Source: Rhodanobacteraceae bacterium
GTDB taxonomy: Bacteria > Pseudomonadota > Gammaproteobacteria > Xanthomonadales > Rhodanobacteraceae
Direction of reading: 5' to 3'
NCBI GenBank assembly: GCA_025924775.1
Contig: JAICHS010000142.1
Coordinates: 1-6,184 of the forward strand
DNA: 6,184 nucleotides
The notes beneath the pieces were generated by a model. That model saw only the letters and a list, made by a program, of their open reading frames with translations. It had not been told where the DNA came from and did no database searches. Positions 1 to 6,108 of this stretch are shown here, in pieces. Every line of letters begins with the position of its first letter. Positions within the stretch are counted from its first letter, which is position 1. A program made the position numbers and the translations under genes.

Positions 1-7
1 CCACCTC

Positions 8-13
8 TATACT
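8..13 (+). promoter_or_regulatory. Candidate -10 promoter hexamer upstream of prmB
   Basis: TATACT at 8-13 matches the sigma-70 -10 consensus TATAAT in five of six positions and is the most AT-rich spot near the left edge of a GC-rich window. Transcription would begin near position 19-21, giving a leader of about 16 bases before the prmB ATG at 36. The matching -35 element would lie left of the window, so the promoter cannot be confirmed here. The tract could also be part of an upstream gene or a gap between divergent genes. Confidence 0.35.
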
Positions 14-35
14 GCGCGCTTTCGGATGCGCCCGC

Positions 36-950
36 ATGACCGCCGAGCTTGCCACCATCGTCGACCTGATCCGCTACGCGGCCAGCCGTTTCAGCGCCGC
101 CGGCCTCACCTTCGGGCACAGCCACGACAACGCGATCGACGAGGCCAGCCACTTGGTGTTGTCCAGCCTGCACCTGCCACCTGACCTGCCGCCCGCGTAC
201 GGCAACGCGCGCCTGACTGCCGCGGAGAAGGCCGGCGTGCTGGCGCTGGTCGAACGCCGCATCGAGACCCGCGAGCCAGTGGCCTATCTGGTCGGCGAGG
301 CGTGGTTTGCCGGCCTGCCGTTCAAGTCCGATCCGCGCGCACTGGTGCCGCGCTCGCCCATCGCCGAGCTGATCGAGGACGGTTTTTCGCCGTGGCTGGA
401 TGGCCGCGAAGTGGCGCGCGCGCTGGACCTGTGCACGGGTTCGGGTTGTATCGGCATCGCGATGGCCGCGCACAACCCCGCGTGGCGCGTGGACCTTGCC
501 GACATCAGTGACGACGCGTTGGCGCTGGCGCGCGAGAACATCGCGCTGCATCAATTGGGTGATCGCGTGCGCGCCGTGCATTCCGACTTGTTCGCGGGAT
601 TGCGCGGCGAGCGCTATGACCTGGTCGTGTCGAATCCGCCCTACGTCACCGACGCCGAATATGCCGTGCTGCCGGGCGAGTACGCGCACGAGCCGAAGCT
701 GGGCCTGGCCGCGGGCGCCGATGGACTGGACATCGCATTGCGCATCCTGCGCGACGCGCCGGAGCATCTGGCCGACGCCGGCGTGCTGATCGTCGAGGTC
801 GGCGAAAGCGAGCACGCGCTCGCGGCCCTGCTGCCGGACGTGCCGTTCGTGTGGATCGAGTTCAAGGTCGGGCCGATGGGCGTGTTCGCGCTGGAACGCC
901 GCGACCTGGTCGAACACGTGGCGGCGATCCGCGCCGCGGCGTCCCGGTGA
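36..950 (+). CDS. prmB: 50S ribosomal protein L3 N(5)-glutamine methyltransferase PrmB
   Basis: This 304-residue protein transfers a methyl group from S-adenosylmethionine to a glutamine side chain of ribosomal protein L3, acting in the cytoplasm during large-subunit assembly. The family is about 310 residues long, so it is complete. The N-terminal helical part (about 1-110) has the PrmB-type block AWFAG at 89-93 and VPRSPI at 104-109. The Rossmann methyltransferase fold follows, with the SAM-binding loop DLCTGSGCIG at 131-140 and the catalytic NPPY at 200-203, which holds the glutamine amide. The helical-part blocks favour PrmB over the release-factor enzyme PrmC, which shares the NPPY motif. 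The ATG at 36 has only a weak GGA about nine bases upstream, but the protein begins where the family usually does. In enterobacteria prmB also precedes aroC; here a GNAT gene lies between them. Confidence 0.93.
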   Translation: MTAELATIVDLIRYAASRFSAAGLTFGHSHDNAIDEASHLVLSSLHLPPDLPPAYGNARLTAAEKAGVLALVERRIETREPVAYLVGEAWFAGLPFKSDPRALVPRSPIAELIEDGFSPWLDGREVARALDLCTGSGCIGIAMAAHNPAWRVDLADISDDALALARENIALHQLGDRVRAVHSDLFAGLRGERYDLVVSNPPYVTDAEYAVLPGEYAHEPKLGLAAGADGLDIALRILRDAPEHLADAGVLIVEVGESEHALAALLPDVPFVWIEFKVGPMGVFALERRDLVEHVAAIRAAASR

Positions 951-952
951 GC

Positions 953-1477
953 ATGGAAATCGTCACCCGTCGGCTGCGTCTGGACGATCTGCGCGCGGAA
1001 GACGCCGAGGCGCTGTTTGGCTATCGCGGCGACCCTGCCGTCAGCCGTTGGCAGGGCTGGAAGCCCAAGGCCGTCGCGGACGCGGCGCACTTCATCGCCG
1101 CGCAGCAGGGCGTCGCACCCGATACGCCCGGCAGCTGGTGGCAGCGCGCCATCCGCCTGCGCGATTCGGGCGAACTGGTCGGCGACCTGGGGCTGCATTT
1201 CCTGGACAGCGCCACGGTGGAGCTGGGCATCAGCCTGGCGCCCGCGCACCAGCGTCGGGGGTACGCACGCGAAGCCGTCGAGGTGATGTTCGATTTCGCG
1301 CTCGGCGGCCTGCACAAGCGGCTCATGATCGCGCGGGTCGCGCCCGGCAACTTCCCTTGCATGCGCCTGCTGGAAGGCCTGGGCATGCGCCGCCACGACG
1401 GGCAGGCGGACGATGTGCTGTTCGAGTTGCCGGCGGAGGCGTGGCTGGCCGCACCGGATGCCGCCGGCGACCGCTAA
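953..1477 (+). CDS. GNAT family N-acetyltransferase (RimJ/RimL-like), substrate unknown
   Basis: This 174-residue protein has the layout of a GCN5-related acetyltransferase of the Acetyltransf_3 (RimJ/RimL-like) type, which moves an acetyl group from acetyl-CoA to an amine. It opens with the usual first strand, MEIVTRRLRL. A central strand pair is recognisable around GELVGDLGLHF. The acetyl-CoA pyrophosphate loop is QRRGYA at 100-105, followed by the helix AREAVEVMF. The late Asn-containing motif is seen as NFPCMRLLEGLGM from residue 133. The substrate cannot be read from the sequence; protein N-termini, small amines or antibiotics are all possible in this family. I chose the ATG at 953, two bases after the prmB stop. 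An in-frame GTG at 947 would overlap that stop (GTGA) and add two residues. Neither start has a strong ribosome binding site, so translation is probably coupled to prmB. Confidence 0.85.
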   Translation: MEIVTRRLRLDDLRAEDAEALFGYRGDPAVSRWQGWKPKAVADAAHFIAAQQGVAPDTPGSWWQRAIRLRDSGELVGDLGLHFLDSATVELGISLAPAHQRRGYAREAVEVMFDFALGGLHKRLMIARVAPGNFPCMRLLEGLGMRRHDGQADDVLFELPAEAWLAAPDAAGDR

Positions 1478-1509
1478 GCTTGGCGGGCTTGTCCACCACG
1501 GATCGTAGC

Positions 1510-2625
1510 GTGTCCTCCAATACCTTCGGCAAAATCCTGAGCGTCACCACCTTCGGCGAGTCGCACGGCCCGGCGATCGGTTGCGTCGTCGATGGTTGTC
1601 CGCCGGGCCTTGCGCTGGCTCCGGAAGAGTTCGCGCACGACCTGGCGCGCCGCGCCACCGGACGGTCGCGCTACACCTCGCAGCGGCACGAGGCCGATGC
1701 CGTGGAGATCCTGTCCGGGGTGTATGAAGGCCGCACCACGGGTACGCCGATCGCGCTGCTGATCCGCAACACCGATGCGCGCTCGAAGGATTACGCGGAC
1801 ATCGCGCGGACGTTCCGGCCCGGGCACGCCGACTATACCTACTGGCAGAAGTACGGCATCCGCGACCCGCGCGGTGGCGGGCGGGCGTCGGCGCGCGAAA
1901 CCACCATGCGCGTGGCGGCGGCGGTAATCGCCAAAAAATGGCTGCGGCAGCGGCACGCGGTGGAAGTGCACGGCTGGCTGGCGCAGCTGGACGACCTGGT
2001 GCCGGGCCTGCCCGCGGGCGCTGCGATCGACTTCGACGTGGTGGAGTCCAACCCGTTCTTCTGGCCGGTCGCGGCCGAGGTGCCGGCGCTGGAGGCCCGC
2101 ATCAACGCGTTGCGCAAGGCCGGCGATTCCTGTGGCGCGCGGGTCAACGTGATTGCCACCGGCGTGCCGCCAGGCTGGGGCGAGCCCGTGTACGGCAAGC
2201 TGGACGCCGAACTGGCCGCGGCGCTGATGTCGATCAACGCCGTCAAGGGCGTGGAGATCGGCGCCGGCTTCGCCAGCGTCGCCCAGAAGGGCAGCCAGCA
2301 TCGCGACGAAATGCGTTTGGACGGCTTTATGTCCAATCATGCGGGCGGCATACTGGGCGGCATTTCCAGCGGGCAGGACGTGGTAGCGTCGATCGCGCTG
2401 AAGCCGACGTCCAGCATCCCGGTGCCTGGTCGCAGCGTCGACGTGGACGGTGCGGAAACCGAGGTGCGTACCAAGGGCCGCCACGATCCTTGCGTGGGCA
2501 TCCGCGCCACGCCCATCGCCGAGGCCATGCTGGCGCTGGTGCTGATGGACCAGGCGCTGCGGCACCGCGCGCAGTGCGCCGACGTGGGCGTGGTCGAGCC
2601 ACGCATACCGGCTTCGCCCCGTTGA
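1510..2625 (+). CDS. aroC: Chorismate synthase AroC
   Basis: Chorismate synthase removes phosphate from 5-enolpyruvylshikimate-3-phosphate to give chorismate, the last shikimate-pathway step feeding aromatic amino acids, folate and quinones. It is a cytoplasmic enzyme, usually a tetramer, that needs reduced FMN. All three family signatures are present: GESHG at 16-20, GGRASARETT after the conserved GHADYTYW block, and GRHDPCVGIRATPIAEAM near the C-terminus. The two conserved active-site histidines are His19 and His106. The length of 371 residues fits the family (about 350-370). The frame is open far upstream, but homologues begin at SxNTFGK, which places the start at GTG 1510. A TTG at 1489 would add seven residues and is less likely. 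The ribosome binding site is weak (CGGA about seven bases upstream). The gap to the GNAT gene is 32 bases without a visible terminator. Confidence 0.95.
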   Translation: MSSNTFGKILSVTTFGESHGPAIGCVVDGCPPGLALAPEEFAHDLARRATGRSRYTSQRHEADAVEILSGVYEGRTTGTPIALLIRNTDARSKDYADIARTFRPGHADYTYWQKYGIRDPRGGGRASARETTMRVAAAVIAKKWLRQRHAVEVHGWLAQLDDLVPGLPAGAAIDFDVVESNPFFWPVAAEVPALEARINALRKAGDSCGARVNVIATGVPPGWGEPVYGKLDAELAAALMSINAVKGVEIGAGFASVAQKGSQHRDEMRLDGFMSNHAGGILGGISSGQDVVASIALKPTSSIPVPGRSVDVDGAETEVRTKGRHDPCVGIRATPIAEAMLALVLMDQALRHRAQCADVGVVEPRIPASPR

Positions 2626-2645
2626 CGGCGCCGGACTTCAATCAC

Positions 2646-2649
2646 GGAG
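2646..2649 (+). promoter_or_regulatory. Ribosome binding site that fixes the TTG start of asd
   Basis: GGAG at 2646-2649 lies seven bases before the TTG at 2657. No ATG or GTG lies at a suitable distance; the next in-frame ATG, at 2687, would remove the first strand of the NADP-binding fold. The site therefore decides the start of asd. Confidence 0.7.
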
Positions 2650-2656
2650 TGTTCCT

Positions 2657-3685
2657 TTGAGCAAGCAAGAGCGTTACAACGTCGCGATGGTCGGTGCCAC
2701 CGGTACGGTGGGCGAGGCCCTGTTGTCGATCCTGGAAGAACGCGAGTTCCCGGTCGGCGAGCTGGTGCCGGTGGCCAGCGAGCGCTCGGCCGGCGGCAAG
2801 CTGAAGTTCGCGGGCCGGCAGCTGACCGTGCGCGATCTTGCGAATTACGACTTCGCCGGCATCGACATCGCGTTCTTTTCCGCCGGCGGTGCGGTCAGCC
2901 GCGAGCACGCGCCGCGCGCGGCGGCCGCGGGCGCGGTGGTGATCGACAATACCTCCGAGTTCCGTTACGTGGACGACGTGCCGCTGGTGGTCAGCGAGGT
3001 CAATCCGCACGCGATCGCGGAATACACGCGCCGCAACATCATCGCCAACCCCAACTGTTCGACCATGCAGATGCTGGTGGCGCTGGCGCCGCTGCATCGC
3101 GCCGCGGGCATCCAGCGCATCAACGTGGCGACCTACCAGTCGGTGTCCGGCGCCGGCCGCTCCGGCATGGAGGAACTCGGCCACCAGACCGCCGACTTGC
3201 TGAACTTCCACGACATCAAGCCCGACAAGTTCCCGGCCCAGATCGCTTTCAACGTGATTCCGCACATCGACGTGTTCCTGGACAACGGCTACACCAAGGA
3301 AGAAATGAAGATGGTGTGGGAGACCCGCAAGATCCTCGAGGACGAGTCCATCCAGGTAAACCCGACCTGCGTGCGGGTGCCGGTGTTTTATGGCCATTCC
3401 GAAGCGGTGCACATCGAGACGCGCGAGAAGCTGGATGCGGCCGCTGCGCGGGCGCTGCTGGAGCAGGCCGAGGGCGTGGTGGTGGTGGATGAGCGCAAGC
3501 CCGGCGGCTATCCCACGGCGGTCGGGCACGCGGCCGGCAAGGATCCGGTGTTCGTCGGCCGCATCCGCGAGGACATTTCGTATCCGAACGGACTGGACCT
3601 GTGGATCGTGTCCGACAACATCCGCAAGGGGGCGGCGTTGAATGCGGTGCAGATCGCGGAGATACTGGCCCGGGATTACCTCTGA
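2657..3685 (+). CDS. asd: Aspartate-semialdehyde dehydrogenase Asd
   Basis: Asd reduces beta-aspartyl phosphate to aspartate semialdehyde with NADPH, the branch point leading to lysine and diaminopimelate (cell wall), threonine, methionine and isoleucine. The 342-residue protein has the dinucleotide loop GATGTVG at 13-19, the catalytic Cys134 in NPNCST, Gln161 in TYQSVSG, and the substrate-binding Arg240 and catalytic His247 in CVRVPVFYGHSE. All key residues are present, so it should be active. It belongs to the shorter Asd type (about 340 residues) rather than the roughly 367-residue E. coli type. In E. coli and Pseudomonas the place before truA or fimV is held by the Asd-like gene usg. Translation starts at TTG 2657 behind a clear GGAG. 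The gap to aroC is 31 bases, and the stop codon directly abuts an ATG at 3686. Confidence 0.95.
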   Translation: MSKQERYNVAMVGATGTVGEALLSILEEREFPVGELVPVASERSAGGKLKFAGRQLTVRDLANYDFAGIDIAFFSAGGAVSREHAPRAAAAGAVVIDNTSEFRYVDDVPLVVSEVNPHAIAEYTRRNIIANPNCSTMQMLVALAPLHRAAGIQRINVATYQSVSGAGRSGMEELGHQTADLLNFHDIKPDKFPAQIAFNVIPHIDVFLDNGYTKEEMKMVWETRKILEDESIQVNPTCVRVPVFYGHSEAVHIETREKLDAAAARALLEQAEGVVVVDERKPGGYPTAVGHAAGKDPVFVGRIREDISYPNGLDLWIVSDNIRKGAALNAVQIAEILARDYL

Positions 3686-3699
3686 ATGCGGGTCACCGC

Positions 3700-3705
3700 G
3701 GGGGA
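3700..3705 (+). promoter_or_regulatory. Ribosome binding site choosing the ATG at 3713
   Basis: GGGGGA at 3700-3705 is seven bases before the ATG at 3713, one base before the in-frame ATG at 3707, and downstream of the in-frame ATG at 3686. Spacing favours 3713, which also begins a typical signal peptide (MSRSSW). Confidence 0.5.
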
Positions 3706-3712
3706 CATGCAC

Positions 3713-4030
3713 ATGTCACGCAGCAGTTGGCTGTTCGGCCTGGTTGCCGGGATCGTGATGCTGGGCGGCCCGCCGTGCGCGGCCACGGCGGTACCGCCGG
3801 CGGCCAGCGGGGCTACGCTGCAGGCGCAGGTAAAGGATGCCGATGCGAAGGTTGCGGCCGCGCGTGCGCACCACACGGCGCTGCAGGCGCAGGTCCGGCA
3901 ATTGGAGCAACACAACGCCACGCAACAGACGCAGCTGCGGCAACGTGACGCGGAAATCGCGGCGCTGCAGCAGAAGCTGCAGGCAACTGGCGTGCCGGCG
4001 GCATCGACATCGACGTCGGCAGGGCATTGA
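3713..4030 (+). CDS. Small exported coiled-coil protein encoded before fimV
   Basis: I do not recognise a named family. From ATG 3713 the product has 105 residues. Residues 1-26 look like a Sec signal peptide: Arg3, a hydrophobic core at about 6-18, and a possible cleavage after ATA (24-26). Cys22 is preceded by GPP, so it is not a normal lipobox, and a periplasmic protein is more likely than a lipoprotein. If uncleaved, the segment could anchor it in the inner membrane. From Leu36 to Leu89 there is an uninterrupted heptad pattern of eight repeats, with core residues L36, V40, A43, V47, A50, H54, L57, V61, L64, N68, Q71, L75, R78, I82, L85 and L89. The Asn at a core a position is typical of two-stranded coils. 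A Ser/Thr tail ends it. The coil resembles the periplasmic coil of FimV, encoded next. Upstream starts at 3686 (abutting the asd stop) or 3707 are possible. Confidence 0.7.
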   Translation: MSRSSWLFGLVAGIVMLGGPPCAATAVPPAASGATLQAQVKDADAKVAAARAHHTALQAQVRQLEQHNATQQTQLRQRDAEIAALQQKLQATGVPAASTSTSAGH

Positions 4031-4036
4031 GCGTGC

Positions 4037-4057
4037 GGGCGGGTTGGGTCCCGCGGG
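4037..4057 (+). other. G-quadruplex-type motif after the small coiled-coil gene
   Basis: Four GGG runs at 4037-4039, 4041-4043, 4046-4048 and 4055-4057 are separated by loops of 1, 2 and 6 bases, meeting the usual G3+N1-7 rule on the + strand and hence in the RNA. The motif begins six bases after the stop codon. The same stretch could instead form a five-base-pair hairpin (GCGGG 4039-4043 with CCCGC 4050-4054). No T tract follows, so it is not an intrinsic terminator. Such motifs arise by chance in GC-rich DNA. Confidence 0.35.
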
Positions 4058-4058
4058 C

Positions 4059-4087
4059 TTGGTGGATGACGGTTTCTGCAATACCCT
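4059..4087 (+). promoter_or_regulatory. Weak candidate sigma-70 promoter for fimV
   Basis: TTGGTG (4059-4064) and TACCCT (4082-4087) are 17 bases apart, each matching three of six consensus positions, including the first three of -35 and the first, second and last of -10. The surrounding TTTCTGCAATACCC is the least GC-rich patch of the gap. A start near 4094 would place the stem-loop at 4102-4139 at the very 5' end of the fimV message. This is a weak match. Confidence 0.2.
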
Positions 4088-4101
4088 TGCGCTCGCGCGC
4101 G

Positions 4102-4139
4102 GGTTGGCCCGGTGGGCAGGCCTGCCGCGCGGGCCAGTC
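4102..4139 (+). repeat. GC-rich stem-loop in the fimV leader
   Basis: TGGCCCG (4105-4111) pairs perfectly with CGGGCCA (4130-4136), and the stem extends outward by two G-U pairs and one G-C pair to 4102/4139. Inside, after a 3-by-3 internal loop, lies the perfect 12-base palindrome GGCAGGCCTGCC (4115-4126), giving a four-base-pair upper stem with a four-base loop. The base of the structure is only two bases before the fimV ribosome binding site. There is no T tract, so termination is unlikely. An RNA stability or translation-control element, or a protein-binding palindrome, are possible readings. Confidence 0.45.
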
Positions 4140-4141
4140 GT

Positions 4142-4146
4142 AGGGG
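4142..4146 (+). promoter_or_regulatory. Ribosome binding site of fimV
   Basis: AGGGG at 4142-4146 is ten bases before ATG 4157 and seven bases before the in-frame GTG 4154. Either codon could be the start; the difference is one residue before the signal peptide MKSKLRF. Confidence 0.55.
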
Positions 4147-4156
4147 TCGTCGAGTG

Positions 4157-6094
4157 ATGAAGTCCAAACTCCGCTTTGCGTGTGCCGCGTTGCTGTCTGT
4201 GACCGCGCTGCCGGCGCTGGCGCTGCAACTGGGCGAGATCCAGGTCCGTTCGGCCTTGAACCAGCCGCTGGTGGCGGCCATCCCGCTGCACCCGGAGAAC
4301 CTCACCGAACTGGATGGCTTGAACGTTGGCCTTGCGTCCGCCCAGGATTTCGCGCGTGCCGGCCTCAGGATCACGCCCACCGACCAGACGCTGCAGTTCC
4401 ACGTCGTCACCGACAACAACGGCCAGAAGCTGATCCTCGTCACCAGCACCCAGCCGGTGACCGCCCCGTACCTGGACTTCCTGCTGCAGGTGAATACGCG
4501 CGAGGGCAAGCAGCTGCGCGAATTCGTGGTGTTGCTGAACCCGGTCATCGCCGCACCCGCGCCAGCCGTCCAGGCGCCGCCGGTTGCGGCCACACCGCCC
4601 CCCGGCGCCGCGACACCGGCCGCGCAACTACCGGCGCCTTCCGAGTTTCCGCGGCCGGTGTCCTCCGCGGCCCCGCAGTCGGCCCCGGCCGCGCGGACAG
4701 CGAGTGCCACGCCCACGCAGCCGGCGCATCCGCCAACCGGGATCAACGTGCACTACGGCGACACTTTGTATGGCATCGCCAGCGGGATGGCGCGCGCGTC
4801 GGACGTCAGCATCAATCAGATGATGCTGGCACTCAAGGCGGCCAATCCCGATGCGTTCTTCAAGGACAACATCAACGACCTCAAGGCTGGCGCGATCCTG
4901 CGCATCCCCACGCGCGAGCTGATCGACCGGCGCAGCGCCGCCGTGGCCGCGGCCGAAGTGCATCGCCAATACGAGGCATGGCGTGCGGCCAAGCCTCGGC
5001 CGGCAACGGTGGTCGAGGGCACCGCGGCCCAGGCTGCGGCCAACGCCGCGCCCAAGGCGACCGCCGCACCGCCCGCATCCGACCACCTGACGCTGGCGCC
5101 GCCCGGCGGCGCAGGCGGTGGCGCGAGCAGCCGCGCAGGTGTCGCCGGTGGCACCGGCAGCGCGACCGTTGCCGGTCTCAGGCAGCAGTTGCAGGGCAAT
5201 CGTGAGGCACTGGCCAGCCTGAGCCAGGCCAGCGCCGATCTCGCATCGCGCGTGCGCAGCCTGCAGGATATTTCAGCCAAGAGTGACAAGCTGCTGAGCC
5301 TGAAGGACGCCACGATCGCGGAGTTGCAGCGCAAGCTGGCCACCGTAGGCGCCGAGGCCACCACCGCCGCAAGCGCCGGGGCCGCGTTGAAAGCCAAGGC
5401 CGCGGCCCGTGCACCCGCTGCCGGCAAGCCCGCCGCGAAAACGGCAACCGCGCCTTGGTACTTGCGCCCGTGGGCCTGGGGGGTCGCGGGCTTGATCGTG
5501 CTGGTGTTGATCGCGCTGGCCGTCTTGGGCCGGCGCAAGCGCCCGGTACCGGAAGGATCGGCGCGCGGACCGCTGGCTGATCCCGACGACGTGGCGCCCG
5601 GGCAGTACGAATCGCCGGTCGCGCCCGAGCCGGAAGCAGCGGTCGGAGCCGAACCCGCGGTAGCGAGGCTGGAATCGGACCTGCCCGAAGCCGACCTCGA
5701 TCCCGGGGACGCGCCCGGGCCGGCGGCTGCGCCCGAGGATCCTTTCGGCCTGGAAGCGCTGCGTGCGCCTTCGGCTGGCGAGCCCGCGTCCGAAGAGTCC
5801 GCGGCTGACGCGCCTGCGCCCAGCGAATCAGTGGCTGGAGAGCCTGCGCCCGACGCGGTGCAGGCACCGGCCGCGACCCCCGCATCCACGCTGCTTGCGC
5901 CGCAACCCGCGGCCCCGGAAAACGAGGTCACCTACGTCGACGACCCGGTCGATACCAAGCTCGACCTGGCGCGCGCGTACCTCGACATGGGCGATCCGGC
6001 CTCCGCGCGCGCGATGCTCGGCGAAGTGCTGGACGAGGGCACACAGGTCCAGAAGGATGCGGCCAGGCGCCTGTTGGCTGATGCCGCGGGTTAG
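4157..6094 (+). CDS. fimV: FimV/HubP-family polar landmark protein
   Basis: FimV is an inner-membrane protein that binds peptidoglycan and marks the cell pole; in relatives it is needed for type IV pilus assembly and twitching. The 645-residue product reads in order: signal peptide 1-22 ending ALA; FimV N-terminal domain about 23-130, opening with the hallmark LGEIQVRSALNQPL; Pro/Ala linker; LysM-type domain about 198-252 (YGDTLYGIAS to LKAGAILRIPT); linker; coiled coil 341-394; Ala/Lys stretch; one membrane helix about 439-458 followed by RRKR; an acidic Pro/Ala-rich cytoplasmic region about 463-590; and the FimV C-terminal TPR-like motif 597-645 (DTKLDLARAYLDMGDPASARAML). It is shorter than the roughly 920-residue Pseudomonas aeruginosa protein, mostly in the cytoplasmic part, where I see only the C-terminal TPR-like motif. 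The location just before truA is conserved. Confidence 0.93.
   Translation: MKSKLRFACAALLSVTALPALALQLGEIQVRSALNQPLVAAIPLHPENLTELDGLNVGLASAQDFARAGLRITPTDQTLQFHVVTDNNGQKLILVTSTQPVTAPYLDFLLQVNTREGKQLREFVVLLNPVIAAPAPAVQAPPVAATPPPGAATPAAQLPAPSEFPRPVSSAAPQSAPAARTASATPTQPAHPPTGINVHYGDTLYGIASGMARASDVSINQMMLALKAANPDAFFKDNINDLKAGAILRIPTRELIDRRSAAVAAAEVHRQYEAWRAAKPRPATVVEGTAAQAAANAAPKATAAPPASDHLTLAPPGGAGGGASSRAGVAGGTGSATVAGLRQQLQGNREALASLSQASADLASRVRSLQDISAKSDKLLSLKDATIAELQRKLATVGAEATTAASAGAALKAKAAARAPAAGKPAAKTATAPWYLRPWAWGVAGLIVLVLIALAVLGRRKRPVPEGSARGPLADPDDVAPGQYESPVAPEPEAAVGAEPAVARLESDLPEADLDPGDAPGPAAAPEDPFGLEALRAPSAGEPASEESAADAPAPSESVAGEPAPDAVQAPAATPASTLLAPQPAAPENEVTYVDDPVDTKLDLARAYLDMGDPASARAMLGEVLDEGTQVQKDAARRLLADAAG
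5773..5862 (+). repeat. Three degenerate 30-base repeats inside fimV
   Basis: Units start at 5773, 5803 and 5833. The first 19 bases of the third unit match each of the other two at 16 positions; the remaining bases have diverged. They encode tandem decapeptides at residues 540-569: AGEPASEESA, ADAPAPSESV and AGEPAPDAVQ. They lie in the acidic, probably disordered cytoplasmic part of FimV, where copy number might vary between strains. Confidence 0.45.
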
Positions 6095-6097
6095 GGG
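6093..6097 (+). promoter_or_regulatory. Ribosome binding site of truA overlapping the fimV stop
   Basis: AGGGG at 6093-6097 shares its first two bases with the fimV stop codon TAG (6092-6094) and lies 11 bases before the truA ATG at 6109. The 14-base gap between genes suggests co-transcription, with ribosomes ending fimV sitting on this site. Confidence 0.45.
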
Positions 6098-6108
6098 CGC
6101 TTGACGCC

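Noticed and set aside
641..1396. Antisense open frame of 251 codons across the end of prmB and the GNAT gene
   Set aside because: It is a shadow frame from G/C-rich third codon positions. The product is rich in Arg, Ala and His without recognisable domains, and it spans two well-supported genes on the other strand.
1048..1509. In-frame upstream extension of aroC by about 154 codons
   Set aside because: It overlaps the GNAT gene and encodes shadow sequence. Chorismate synthases begin close to the SNTFGK block, so GTG 1510 is the sensible start.
1474..2565. Antisense open frame of 363 codons over aroC
   Set aside because: It covers almost the whole aroC gene, has low-complexity His/Arg-rich composition and no motif, and the sense frame has all chorismate synthase signatures.
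2642..3712. Antisense open frame of 356 codons matching the extent of asd
   Set aside because: Striking in length, but its sequence is Val/His/Arg-rich shadow without a domain, and the long openness follows from codon bias of asd.
3713..3790. Lipoprotein signal in the small coiled-coil protein (Cys22)
   Set aside because: The residues before Cys22 are Gly-Pro-Pro, which do not fit a lipobox; an ordinary signal peptide cleavage after Ala26 is more plausible.
4063..4080. Sigma-54-like promoter in the fimV leader
   Set aside because: The GG at 4064-4065 and GC at 4078-4079 are 12 bases apart instead of the required 10, and the rest of the consensus is poor.
4112..4156. Upstream in-frame start of fimV at GTG 4112
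   Set aside because: It would put an Arg-rich 15-residue extension before the clear signal peptide MKSKLRF and would begin inside the stem-loop, with no ribosome binding site.
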